DNA of 64,000 nucleotides, taken from assembly GCA_037039925.1 (NCBI GenBank), contig JAXRKP010001463.1, positions 12,501-76,500 of the forward strand, read 5' to 3'. This document shows positions 49,018-61,400 of the stretch, piece after piece. The notes beneath the pieces are model-generated. The model saw only the letters and a program-made list of their open reading frames with translations. It ran no database searches and was not told where the DNA came from. A program made the translations under genes and the position numbers. Source of the DNA: Doris montereyensis (Eukaryota; Mollusca; Gastropoda; Nudibranchia; Dorididae). The stretch's first letter is position 1. Every line of letters starts with the position of its first letter.

Positions 49018-49052
<35 letters not shown>

Positions 49053-49210
49053 TATCTCTTCACACACACACACACACACACACACAGCGCAAACTCTTCC
49101 CTCTCTCTTTGATCAAATGCGTCTTACTGAATACCTGAAACAAAGGAAAATGAACAAGATGACAATAACAATAACAACAACCCATCTCGCAGAGTCATAG
49201 TGGCATCCAT
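38268..49210 (-). CDS. GBA: Glucosylceramidase (lysosomal acid beta-glucosidase, GH30), 10 exons
   Basis: Hydrolyses glucosylceramide to glucose and ceramide in the lysosome. Exons, minus strand: 49210-49135, 47267-47079, 45573-45430, 44432-44299, 43116-42944, 42567-42329, 41595-41374, 40363-40200, 39478-39359, 38370-38268. The ATG at 49210 opens a classic signal peptide ([16 protein letters not shown]...FSFVS). The mature start has the disulfide-rich CAPYT...[12 protein letters not shown]. Then come [42 protein letters not shown] (acid/base Glu), FLFASEAC (nucleophile Glu), [18 protein letters not shown] and the C-terminal KSVVVVLQN strand region. About 520 residues, against 536 in human. 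One frame break: an extra base in CC at 42445-42446 (minus GACGTTGGAGCG). An out-of-frame upstream ORF beginning at 49304 overlaps the start. Confidence 0.97.
38414..38805. mobile_element. Head-to-head palindromic SINE (foldback), family S4
   Basis: The outer arms AATAAGGACATGAAAT (from about 38421) and its inverse near 38790, plus ACAAAGACAAGACAAAT and its inverse, form a long imperfect palindrome of about 390 bp. Each arm carries a tRNA-like block: TTAGCTTGGTAGTG (A-box-like) and GGTCATGGGTTTGAAGCC (B-box-like) on the right arm, with inverted counterparts on the left. This fits two SINE copies joined at their heads. It lies in the last GBA intron, 44 bp upstream of exon 10 on the minus strand. 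Confidence 0.7.
40026..40073 (+). mobile_element. 3'-end stub of the RTE-like LINE
   Basis: CCCATACACCGGAAGGTAGA through GGAACTGATAAAGAAAT matches the LINE 3' terminus at about 18708-18750 (CCCATAGACCGAAAGGTAGA...GAGCTGATAAAGAAA). It is only about 48 bp and has no (ACT)n tail. In GBA intron 8. Confidence 0.65.
40434..40602 (+). repeat. Dispersed repeat family R1, copy 4
   Basis: CGTCCACTATATGCGGTGAT, GAGTGAATTAAGAAGAAACG, GTGAAAGAGTGAAAGGAA and CACTTGCCAACCACCCACAG follow the R1 order. The GGTGATCTCA / GGAGATCTCAGAG segment is duplicated here. Confidence 0.65.
41027..41100. repeat. Degenerate (GATA)n tract
   Basis: AGATAGATAGATA-type units with interruptions in GBA intron 7. Confidence 0.7.
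41641..41775 (-). repeat. Dispersed repeat R2, copy 1 (inverted partner at 53110)
   Basis: Minus-strand reading starts ATTGGTTCTTGTGCCACGGA, then CCTAACTAGACGAAGG, GGGGCTTCC and ends with GGTTTGCGATTTTCACCGTC near CATATG. The same sequence lies in the opposite orientation at 53110-53245. No termini or target duplications assigned. Confidence 0.75.
44507..44626. repeat. (TA)n tracts, GBA intron 3
   Basis: Two short TA arrays (44507-44524 and 44597-44626) with GATA/CATA sequence between. Upstream at 44261-44273 is a C13 run. Confidence 0.85.
47768..47863. repeat. Imperfect hairpin, 24-bp stem
   Basis: GTCATTATTTTAACATCTAT (47768 on) pairs with its inverse ending at 47863, with one 2-nt bulge and a loop of about 46 nt. 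Lies in GBA intron 1 (47268-49134). Confidence 0.7.
47913..48726 (+). repeat. Long dispersed repeat R3, copy A (GBA intron 1)
   Basis: About 810 bp aligning in inverted orientation to 51640-52410 through many conserved blocks: CGGCTCGC-CAGCCA, GACTTCTGACCAGGCC, GTGCAAACACACA, GACCAGCTCACATTTACA, GGATCATTCCATTTTACAAT, TGTTAGCATCGTTACTA, TATGAGCCTGAA, AATCAGAGAGCAT, TTTGTAGCAGGCAAA. I judge the divergence to be roughly a quarter of positions. No protein coding was found. The 5' end reads TTAACAC after T-rich DNA. Confidence 0.85.
48793..48854. repeat. (TA)n microsatellite
   Basis: About 62 bp of pure TA in GBA intron 1. A (CT)n run (49008-49053) and a (CA)n run (49063-49086) lie just beyond, abutting GBA exon 1. 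Confidence 0.97.
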
Positions 49211-49494
49211 TTTGTACAGTCACATGATCTATCTTGATGAAATTGTAGTCGCTCAGTCGCCTAATTTCGTCAGAGCGTTCGAGCGATACTTCCTTTGCCA
49301 TCATCCCTCATCACTTTTCAACGTGTAAAGATAGAAAACGAATAGCAAAGCTAATTTTAATCCATGTTTTTTATCGTGTTTTGATGCCCAGAAGATAGTG
49401 AGAGTCGAGAGAGATAAGACTTCAAATCACTACCTAGGCTGTTGTTAAATTTCATTGATCAGTTGGCCTAGACCAGTAGTCTGTTTCGGTCAAC
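49211..49494. promoter_or_regulatory. Shared bidirectional promoter of GBA and VPS45
   Basis: Only 284 bp separate the GBA start codon (minus) from the VPS45 start codon (plus), so both 5' UTRs and core promoters must fit here or overlap. No TATA box is evident, as is usual for divergent housekeeping promoters. TCACATGA at 49220-49227 resembles a degenerate E-box of the kind bound by TFEB/MITF at lysosomal genes, and a canonical CACGTG lies at 49825-49830 in VPS45 intron 1. Binding is inference. Confidence 0.75.
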
Positions 49495-52400
49495 ATGAAT
49501 GTCGTATTAGCTGTTAAACAGTATGTTAGCAAAATGATTGAAGGCTGTGGAGGAGGAATGAAAGTACTCCTTATGGATAAAAGACAGTAAGTGCAAAAGT
49601 ACAGCTAGCTAGAGCTATTCTGATTCATAATGGTAATCTAGATTCTACTTCTAGTCATTCCCTCAAGGCAAATTACTGAAACCACTCACGAATTATAGGT
49701 ACTCCCCTTTTAAGGCTAACCTGCAGGCTAACCTCAATATCGATCCGATAATCTCGTTTCGTTGTGTGTACCACCAGCAAACAAAACAATAGAGAGAGAG
49801 AGAGAAAGAGAAAAGAGGCTTCCGCACGTGGCACCAAGTTTTCTCGCCCTGCTGTCACGAGGCTGCTGCGCTTGACCACGACGATGGGAGCCTGTGATTT
49901 TTGTGATTGTATTATTTTTTTTTTAAATCTCCGTTTAGTTATTTGGCGTAGCGGGCAATTCATTTTGTACAGCCTACTTTTATTGAACATGACATGGAAT
50001 AATACTGCAGTTGACCCACAACTAATGAAGTGGAATATGAAAGGTCTAGGGCCATACTAATAAATGGGTCAGGACTGAGAAATCTTCAGTGTGCCCAATA
50101 TACAAAAGAAAATGACAAAAAGGAAGAATAAAACGAAATACAACTGCCATGAAAGAGAGACAGAGAGAGAGGAGGGGGGATAGAAAAGGAGACATGAAGA
50201 GAACGAGGAAGATAAAGAAAGACGGATAGAAAGGAGGAGAAAATGATAGTGTGTGAGAGTTCAATAAAGAGAGATGAGGTAACATAAAGAGAGTGGGGAA
50301 GGGGGCAAACACCACAAATTGAAAGCTACATGGTCAGGCTTTACTCCAGTCGTTCAAGTTACCTGACTTTTTGAGAAACCGTGGCTGGCTGTGTCGAATA
50401 TTGAGTTTCAATAAACAATGCCTTTTTGTCCGTTTTTTTATTTTTATTTCTATTTCAAAGGAATCATTTTCATACTCACATCTAAATAAAATGATTAATG
50501 CTAGGGAAATGTCCAACCGCCTTTCGCTGATCACATGACCGAGTCCAGTGTGCATGTAGTAACACATTCCCATGATGAAAGAAACAGGCCCCCAGGTTTA
50601 TTGATTTCACACGTGTGTGCCGCCCCAGCTGCGGCCACACGCTCTATCCCAGACCTAACAACTCTTCTCAGCAACATGCTTCCCATGCTTTTGAAAATTC
50701 CTTCTTACCCTATAGCTATAACTATAGAATGTAACTAGTATCACCCTCTCTTCTCCTTTACAATGATATGAGTGGACATCGTTCTGTATTCTTGGCTGTT
50801 GCCTTCCTACAGTTCAATAGTAATCCTCCTCTTCACAAAAAGCCGCCTCTCCCTCTTGTCCAGATACCACATGTCATCATGACCATGTGAAATGATCTGT
50901 TTTGAGTGATCAAAGTCCCTTTGTTGTTGGTCGCTGAACTCAGATTAAAGCTTCAACATTCCCTCATCCTTCCAACACTCCATCTCTTCATTCTTATTTG
51001 AAAAAGAGGTAGAGAAATATTTTGAAATATGTATATGTGACGTTTGACAATATCAACACGATGCTCCTTCTGATTGGTCAACCCTGAACATGGCTTTTTT
51101 CTATTGACTGAAGGACACGCCCTCCATTCAGGCAGACCATATGTGTGCAATGTGATTGGCCACTGATATCTTTTATTTGTATCAATCACTATTTCTTACT
51201 TGTGGGTACTAAAGTAATTGACATCTGTCCAGAAGTTGCATCGGTCATACAAAGATAAGAGTCTTTGGTTTTGTCCACTTTGTAGAGGGTCCACAGTCTG
51301 CATTTGAGATAGAGCTTCTGTGTGTTTTTGTATCTCTTTATATATAGAAATATATCGAGTGTGTGTTAGACTCGGAAATAAACTATCACTTTCACCCCTT
51401 TAGAAGAATAGACTTTCTCGGTTTGGCGTGGCGTGGGTTGATCAGTGTAATTGGTCAAAATAGAGGCATTCCCAACGCCGTCTTTGAGTGCACTGCAGTG
51501 CAGTTAAACGGGACCAGCCACTAACACTTTGTCTCGCTGGAAGGCAGGGAGTGATGTAAATGTACGGGACCCGCCATTAGCGTAGGTGTGCTTAGAGTGA
51601 TCAGCAGCATGCAAAGATACGGAACCCATCTGAAAAGGGTTAACCCAGGTATGGCTATGGCTGGTTTGCCACAGCACCCAGTTAAGCCTGACATCGGGGA
51701 TGTAAACCCATTTGCCTGCTACAAAACCTCTCAATGCTATGCCCAGCTTTTGTTGGGAGGGAAGGACTGATCAAGAGAGCTGAGAGGGTGGAATATTCCT
51801 CCTTCTTGTTACCTTCTTACTTTCTTCATGCCCTTGCTAAATGATGCTCTCTGATTAGTAAACAGGAGAAAGGATTTTTTCAGGCTCATAAGCTTACATC
51901 AAATGGACATCTGGTTGAGTTCATTTCAAAAGGGGTGTGTCCATCTTGATCTTTACCTCGGGCAACTGGTAGTAACGATGCTAACAGTTGTGCTAGGTAT
52001 GAAGTATGCTTGATTATACAACTGTCATTTATTTGTCGCCCCTATTGTAAAATGGAATGATCCTAGTAGGACAAGTTCATTGCAAGAGGGTTGTAAATGT
52101 GAGCTGGTCTCTTTTGAGAGAGAGTGTCTGACTGAATTGATAATTTGTGTGTTTGCACAAATACGTAATTGGTCTGGTTGTTTCCTATTCAAATCGAAAA
52201 GAATAGAATCATCTTAGTTTAGCGTAGTTTGGATGAGATCATATAATCACCATGCGACCAAATAAAACAAATTGGAGGGCCTGGTCAGAAGTCTCAATAC
52301 TCTGTGAACTCATGAACTCTGTTGACAGCCGTGCGTGGCATTGATGAGAGCCAGCTAGCATTTGGCTGCCATTATGCGGTGGCTGTGCGAGCCGTTATTC

Positions 52401-55400
52401 TGGTGTTAACAATTTTATTCCAATGGCACAAAAGAACGGTTGGCCAGATAGGAATACCGTCACCAAATTTATTAATGGGAGTGAAGTGAGATATCTGTAA
52501 TATTGTTTAGCACTTATTTAGTATGAATTTTAAAAGACCAGCACTATTCGCCATTACTAACGATGGATCTAGGCACTATTCAACATTAATGGCAAATGGA
52601 CTTCGGCACTGCTTGCTATTAATGATGAATGATGGTCCTCAGCGTGATCCCAGTTCATAACGAATAGACCTTATAATAATTTATAAATCATGACATATAA
52701 TGGTAAAACCGTATTATAAATTTGACATTAGATCTATCATGTGAATTTAGAATGTGGCGTAAGTGATTTGATCTCTTTCTCTCTCCTTCCTATCTTTCTC
52801 GATCTCGTGTATGTTCCCTCCTACATCCCCCTATCTCTCTACTTCTACACAGTTGACATTTGGGGAGATCACAACACAGCATGCCAATGACAAAAATGAC
52901 AGTAATTTTCTTGATTTTTTTCATTAAAATTGCCATTACACCATATGTATACGGTGATCTCAGGGTGAATTAAGAGGAAACATGAAGATGAAAGAAAGTG
53001 AAAGAGTAAAAGAAAAAGAAATAGAACCTGCTCACGATTTCTTTGAACGATAAATAATATTAATAAGTGTGGTGTAAGTGTATGAGAGAAAGCTGATATG
53101 ATTATTACATGAGTTTTTATTGGTTCTTGTGCCACGGAAACCTAACTAGATGAAGCATGGGGCTTCCAAATGTAAAAAAAACAAAAGAAAAAGGGATGCT
53201 AATTTTAGACCTACATGGTTTGCGACATTCGCCGTCGATATGTTGCTTTCAAATGATTCTAATTTCAGTTTTTAGTTCTTTGTTTCTTCCTTAAATTTAA
53301 ATTCATTAAAAAATTTATTTGTCCATTCATTTCTTCATTAAAATGTTATCTATTTCAGACAAGCATTGTGAGCATGGTGTACGCACAGTCTGAAATATTG
53401 CAGAAGGAAGTTTATCTGTTTGAACGGATCGATTCACCTGGCAGGGAAACAATGAAACATCTCAATTGCATTGCATTTCTTAGACCAACACGAGAAAATG
53501 TTGAACTTCTGGCTCAGGAGTTACGGATGCCCAAATATGGCCTTTATTTCATATGTATGTTTATTATAACATCTTTTTGTAGTGTTGATTAGGATCAGAC
53601 TGCTTCTGGTGAAAATATAGATGGATAGAAGCTTCATATTTCATGATTATGTTTTCTGATATAAAATGACAATTCTGATTAATATTAGTTAAAAGTCTGA
53701 ATACAGAATGCATAATCTGATGAAATGGTGTTACTGAAGGCACCACTTCTCAAAAAGCTTTTTGACTCTTTACTTATGTAGTAAATATTACAATCAAATA
53801 AAGATTTATAACAAGGTCGAAACTGATTTGTGTCAGATTTGATTTTGATTTGCGTACATCCACAGCTACGGTGATCTCTGGTTTTTTTGGTAGGATTTGT
53901 AATTTTGCCCAGAGTACCCTGTAAACAGCCAAGGGATCTTTAACGTGCACAGAGTTTTGTGATCTGCACATGGGACCTCCTTTTTATAATCCATCTCCAA
54001 TGGGACTAGGTGGTAATCCATCTATCTGGACCGAATCCCCCATTTTTGTCAGAATAAATGAGATTAACAAAGTTCTATACTAATAAGTTGATCAATCAAA
54101 AGAGGCTTATGCTGCTTAGTACTTCAAGAACTTGATGGATAGGTCACATATATTTAGTACATAAAACCTCATCTAGTTCAATCAGCGTTTTGATGATGAG
54201 TTTGAATTGAGAGAAAACAACAAGAACATATATTTATTTTAGACAAAAGGCTTTGTTTAAAAAAAAAAAAAATTGGTCTTGTCTGCTTCTGTGTCAAAAA
54301 TAAAGTTTTCTTAATGATCAGCTTACTGTTTCATGTTGGACCAGGAAATTATGAAAAATTTGCTGCTGTAGGTACAACTCCTTGACAAGATAGTGTCTAA
54401 TATAAACACATCTTCAGAAACAAAAAAAAACATGGTTACATGCATTTTCCCCTTTAATAAGAAGACTTGTGCCGGGTTTTAGAATGATATGGGGACTTTC
54501 ATAGAGACACCTTTTCCTGGCTAAACCAATGAGCAAAGTCATATTTTCAAGTTTGTTCTTGACTTGGTTCAAATAATATTGTTCATCTTTTGTCAGATTT
54601 CAGTAACGTTATCAGTAAACAGGATGTCAAAGTTCTGGCGGAGGCTGATGATCAAGAAGTTGTCAGAGAAATTCAGGTAAGCAAATTAATTTGAACCTCT
54701 TATCGAATGTTATGGTTTTGTTATTATATAAGATTATTGGGAAATACTTTTATTTTACTACAAGTATAAGTTGAGTGTTGACAACTTTTGGAATGAATTT
54801 GCTTTCTGTCTGTCAACGCTTTCATATCTCCTTGTATTGGTCTATATTTTTTCATTATTCTGCGATCTTAAGATGGTAAATTTTACTTTTCAAGATTGTG
54901 CAATACCTTTGTAATTTTAATTGTTTCTTTTTGCTTTAATTACAGGAGTTTTATGGAGATTTCATTGCAGTGAATCCTCACTTATTTTCGCTTAATCTTG
55001 TAGGATGCTGCCAGGTTTGTGAAATTTTGACATTGTGTATTTTTTTTAATCAAAGAAAATTTAAATTTAGCCATCATGGTATTTGAGAAAAGATTTATAT
55101 TTAAACTTGCTCAATCCTCTGTAATAAAGAAATGGGATAATATAACGATACTTTTTGTAATAATAATATGATGCTGATAATGATAATAATTCTAATTGTT
55201 ATTTTGATATGGGTAATCATACTGTAATATTAGAATTGATAGTCACACTATGGAGCTATGGTAAAAAGTTAATGCCTAAAAAGGTACAGCTCATGGAAAT
55301 ACTAAAATTTGCACACAAAATGACAATTTCCAGATTTTTTCTGTGGTTGGATAGATTTTAAAAATTGAATTGTAATAATTGAAATAGTCTTTTGTCAAAC

Positions 55401-58400
55401 ATTTATATGCAGTCGTGTAGGCCTACAAGGTTAATGAGACTTCTCCTGTTTAAAAAGCTAACACTTTGCATTTTTCTCCAGAACCTAAATTGGTCCCCCG
55501 CCATCTTGTCAAGAACCATCCAAGGACTGACTGCAGTGTTGCTTTCCTTGAAAAAGTGTCCCATGATCCGCTACCAGAATTCATCTGAAATGGCGAGAGA
55601 CTGGCTGATAGTGTTCGAGTATGTAAAATTCCCACCTGAATGTGCAGACTTAATTGATTGTGAAGATATGTCTCATTCACTTCTTTGATTTAGCCTTTAT
55701 GGTCTAGTTGAATGACAATCACATTTGAGACGTGTGAAATCCGGGATTCGGATCCTACTTTTGCTTTGCAAGATGTTGTGTCCTTTGAAAGAAACTTTAA
55801 GATCAGAGTTTTTTTGATTCTTCTCATATTTGAAGTGTTATTAGGTATGGCGGCAGGGAGAGAAAGCTTGCACCAGACCCATGTCTTGTGCAGAGACTGA
55901 TATTGTGTCAACTGTTTCACTTTGATATTACAAAAATCAGGATATGCTTTGGTTCTCTAGGAGCCTGTCATCTTGGAGAACTCTTTTGGCTCATTCATAA
56001 TATCTTCTATTAGGGAGCTAACCAAGTATTGTAAGGCACCAGATATTGGGTTTTAGATAGAGAAATATAGGTTACATGTTAATTTGAATTGATTTTCAGA
56101 TAAAGGTTTCTTGATTATCTCACTAGTGATGTGTGGTTTTAATGCCATTTGGATAAAAATCATTATGGTCAGATTCACATTCAGTCATCCCTTTTTTCGT
56201 CTAGAATGATCAAAACTTTGTGGACAAAGCCTAGTTGAGATGACACTTACCACAACCTGCTAGAACATGTTTATATACAGAAAAAGATACATCGTCCTGT
56301 CTTTCAAATGACATCTATTATTAAGCTTATATTGATAATTTTTGTCGTAGTGAAGAAGTGATACTACAAAGTTTCCTGATGTGACAAAAAAATAAGAGTT
56401 ATATTTCATCTGAATCATGTAGAGTATTCAAATGATATGAAAAGAGCAAGAAATTTGTAATTTTATAAATTTAATATCCTTTTTATTCATGCTTCCTAAT
56501 GTTAGCTCTTTGAATAAATTGTGTTCAGGCTTGCGGGTGATTAGCTCATTGTACCCAGGAAGATGAGCTTTCCTATCAGATGTTTTCTGAATGTAGTCAT
56601 GTAAGAAGAATGAGTGAAATAAGAATAACAAAAAGAATACACTGTATGAAGTCAAAGGAGACAAACTCAAAAGTAGACTAAGAAGAAAATAAGAGGAAGA
56701 TAAAAATTGAAGCAATGGTTATACTGACATTTATGGAAGGCATAGAGGAAAGTACCAAAACAAAGTTAAATGTACTCATCTATGAGAATTAAAGTTAGAC
56801 ATGAAAAAGTTAAATGGCAATGATAAACAATGTTGAAAGAAAGAAAGACAATTTAATCATTTTTCTTTTTCTACAATAAAAATGCAGCAAGTGATCAGCA
56901 AAGAGGCAGCATTGTTTGAGTTTAGGAAGACGGACGTTCCCCCTGTTCTGCTTATTTTAGACCGGCGTGATGATGCTGTCAGCCCACTTTTAAATCAGGT
57001 AACAAAGTGGTTACTTATTATAATAATAGTTTATTTATTATAATTACTGCATTTCATAGCACACAGGGTTCAATTTTTAAGAGAATGTACGCCATTTATT
57101 GGGAAATTCATGTATTTGGTGTAGATTAGTGATTTGATGGGCAGTGCCACACATAAATAAAGTTTACCTACAACTGATTGGAATTAACATGCATTTATCC
57201 ACTCAAGCACAAATGAGTTAACACCTTCATTAGTAGGGGAGTAAAACCTGCAAACAGATAAGTGCTGTGTCCAGGAGGTGATGTAGTATCATTTGTTTTT
57301 ATTTATGCTATAGAAACTAGGATAGGCTTCAGCTCTATGGGCCTTAATGGCCTTGAGGGACCTTTTAATTCAAGCATATAACTGTAGATAAAAAGAGGTG
57401 ATATCATGGCACAATCATCAATGGTTTGAAAGATGTGCTTTCTACACCTGGTTGAGTCTTGAATGAGTTTGTAGCTAGAGGCAGAGAGAAATGACATCAC
57501 AATGTTGGCATTAAGTGCCTTTATAGGCAGTTTTTTGTAATGCCTCCCAGCTAGGTGAGAAGGGCATTGGATTGTCCTTGTGGCACATACGTTTATGTTA
57601 AGTCAGTGACATTCACTTGTACCTGGATAGGAGGTATAAATACCTTTTATCTTTTGTAGTTAACCCAAGATATACGCTGAACGTATATGTACGTCATTTT
57701 GTTTTTACACAAGAAACATGTTGGATGTACATTTACATTTTTGGGCGTGGCCAGGGCTACGATGTGGCAAGCTTTTTGCGGATCGCTTCTCACACTTCTT
57801 GCTTCAGTAGGAGTGTGTTGAATTACAAATTACAATGCAGCATGCATTTTAACAGAAAGGAAAGCATTCCAATACTGTGCATGCAACAAATTTGATCATT
57901 TACCAACAAAACATATTCTATGTCGGACTTGTATACCTATTATCTATCTTTCAGAAAACTTTCTTTTATTATGCAATGATAAATGCATAACCTTTCCGCT
58001 TTCGCCATGACTGTATGCCTGGTTTACTGTGCTCGGCCAGCGACTGAACCTGTCTTATCATTTGGTCAGTGCCAGGTCCTACGTTCACGTTCAACAGCAA
58101 GGCCTGCCTGGTTGGAAGTCATCAGTGTCACAGACTGCACCCTTCTTGGGTTAAGGAAAATAGAAGGCGTGATTTTATCAGTTTTTTACATTGAAAGAAG
58201 GTTATCCAAGAAAATCCAGAGGAGATGGAAAATCCTTAGATGTGTACGTGGACACAGTGGGAGATCTGTTGACGTTTTTCAGTTGATTAAATCAGTGCTA
58301 CTCAAAGTGTGGTGCGCATACAGAAGGCGGTACGCGAGCCATTGTCTTCCGGTGTGTAGAGATTAAAAGATGCTATGCTGAAAGGCTTGCTTTGCTCACC

Positions 58401-61400
58401 GGTCCCTGCCACATCGAAAAAACCGAAACTGCCGATCTGCCACATCAGATAGTTTGAGAATCACTGGTTTAAATCATTTTTGACACTCAGCATCTGCGCG
58501 AGATTTTGTAAAATATCAATGAAGAATAAATTTCATTTGCTGTTTAAAATATCTTGTTACTGGTTATATTGTTAGAACTGATAGCAGGGGACTCGAAGTC
58601 CGGAGGCAAGATGTGAGCCTCTCAACCAAAAGGTAGTGGGTTTCAGCCCCGCCATTGGTTGAAAGATTGTTTGAACAAATCTACCCCCCTGGTCTAGATA
58701 GGTGGATCGACACCTATTCCCATCGGAAACGGACAATAAAAGGAGGTCCTGTGTGCAGATCACAACACTCTGTGTACTTAAAAGATCCTTTGGTTGTTTA
58801 CAGGGCAGTCTGGGCAAAATTTTAAAAAATCCTACCAAAAATCCCGAGATCACCTTAGTTGTGGATGTGGGTAAATCAAATGAAAAATCAAATCAAACTG
58901 ATATTATCCTTGTTAAAAAGTCATTTTTATTTTACTTGATGTTTCATCATTACAGTGGACATATCAAGCAATGGTACATGAGCTCTTGGCAATCAACAAC
59001 AACCGAATCAATCTCTCAAATGTGCCTGGAATTGCTAAAGAGCTGCAAGAAGTTGTCCTTTCTGCTGAACATGATGAGTTTTATGCTAATGTAAATCTCC
59101 TGTTTATTTAAATTACAAGACACCATTGATTTGCTTTTATTTTTGTCTCATCCATGTAAATCGGGAGAAAAAGTAAATATGGGAGATTTTAAACTGTAAA
59201 CAGGCTCCTTTTTTTCTTTCAGATATTGTAGTTAAATTTGTTTGAGTTTTTGCTTCTTTATTTCTTTTCTTTTGTTATGGGTTTTGTTTTTTGTTGCCTT
59301 TTTGTTTGATTTTCTTGGAGGAGGGGGGGGGGTCCCTTCATATTTAGAAGTAGTTATGTTATATTATAGCTGTGATGTTACCGGAAATACCAATCACTGG
59401 AATATCAAAATTATGTGATCACTGGTGACATTTTAATGTTTGCCAATATACAACGTATTGAAATATTTTTTGACTTCCCATTTATTTGCTGCTAGTGATT
59501 ACTTGCTAGTTGGACAAAAGTCTTATTTCAAAGTGTGTAGAACTTAAAGCTCTTGTGTCACATCACGTTACTGTTACATGGACTTAATGGGATAATAGTG
59601 TGTGGTCCCAGATGGACAAAATGCGAGAGGAATCAAGCTGCAAAGTTAACTTCACTGACAAATCAATTTGATCAAAATGTCCAAGGGATGGCACTTTACA
59701 AATGTTAAATCCTACCCAGCATAAAATGTTTTTGTAAAATTTCAGTTGGAATATATCAGTACGTCATGGATTCAGGATGAACATTAATTATGCAAAATTG
59801 AAAATACCGCTCGTGTTCAGGACAGTGAGAATAGATTATATGGAAGACCAGCCTGGGACCTCACTGCTTGAGGGAAGAAGAACTTTTAATGAAGAGTCTT
59901 GATATAAGGAAAAAGAGAGTGGCTGCTGCTGCTTTGATCTTTAACTCAACATTCCATGTTCTTTGATCGATCAGAAAGAGTATGGGATTGTCTGAATCAG
60001 AGAAAGTTTAAAAAAATTACTTCATCAGAACAAAACTATCTGAATTTGAAAATTAAATTGTTATGTTTGCTTAACTGAAGTGACAATTTGCTTTTGTTTT
60101 TCAGTCATTTTTCATTTTTTAAATAAATATGCTTGCCACAGAACATGTACATGAACTTTGGTGAAATCGGATCAAACATCAAAGAACTGATGGAAGAGTT
60201 TCAGAAGAAGTCTAAAAGCCAAGCTAAAGTAGAATCTATTGCTGATATGAAGGTGAGTTGTGACAGTCAATAAATTTGTCAGATGAGTGGTGAAATATGA
60301 GAGACAACAAACAGTACCTATTATCCAAGAAATTGAATAGGTTATGAAGGTACAATAGTGTCCACCAAAAATGTAAAAACAAAAGACAATAATTTCATTT
60401 GCTATAAGGACATTTTCCCCCTCCATCACTCATCATTCGCTGTGGTAATTCTCTGGTTTGTTTCTGATTAGATTTCCAGTTTGTTTTTGTTTTTTTACCT
60501 GTTTTTTTTAAACAATTTTTTTTCTCTCTTTCTTTGAAAAGAAATGATTAAAACATTGAATTGACAAATAAAGAAATAGATTTATAAATCAAATGATTGA
60601 TTGATTGATTGTTTGATGATTGAGCTCATCTTCTACTGAATATTGCAGGCATTTGTAGAGAATTACCCTCAGTTCAAAAGATGTCTGGAACAGTATCAAA
60701 GCATGTGACCATTGTTGGAGAATTGTCCAGACTTGTTGGAGCTCATCTTCTATTGGAAGTGTCAGAAACTGAACAGGAAATTGCTTGCCACGGAGACCAT
60801 TCTGCTCTTCTTCAGGTATTCACGAAAGGCCTATTGGTAGTATTGATTCAGAATAAGAGAAGGAAAATCTCATACTTAGGTTGATTTTAACTACAAAAAT
60901 GTAAAGTGAGGAAGGTGTTGGGAAACGGAGGACAAGACTTATAAATATTATTTTAAAGAGAGTGGTATGTAATTCCTGATAGAGACACGTGACGCTTCGG
61001 TATAACCCAAGTCAGACAACAAACGAGAAATATCTAGAATCAAGATCTAAGTAATACCTCCGGCATCACACAATGTGATGTCAGAAGAAAAACAAAGGAG
61101 AAAGAAAGAAAGAAAAAGACAGTGATGATAAGAACCAGGGGGTGTGAAGAATGAACGACAGTGGAAGGTTCAGATCTAGAATGAAATAAAAATATGAAAA
61201 TAAGTAAGTAATAAAAGGTGAGAAAGAGATAGAGAGGACAGAAGTAGAGAGAGTATCGATGCAATAAGGGAAGAGAGTAAACAACTTATCTGAAATTTCA
61301 AAAAATGCCAGTTGGGATTCCATTAGCTAGTCCTAACTGGCATTTTTTGAAATTTCAGATAAGAGACTCAGAGAGATTGGGGTGAAACTCCAAAAACACC

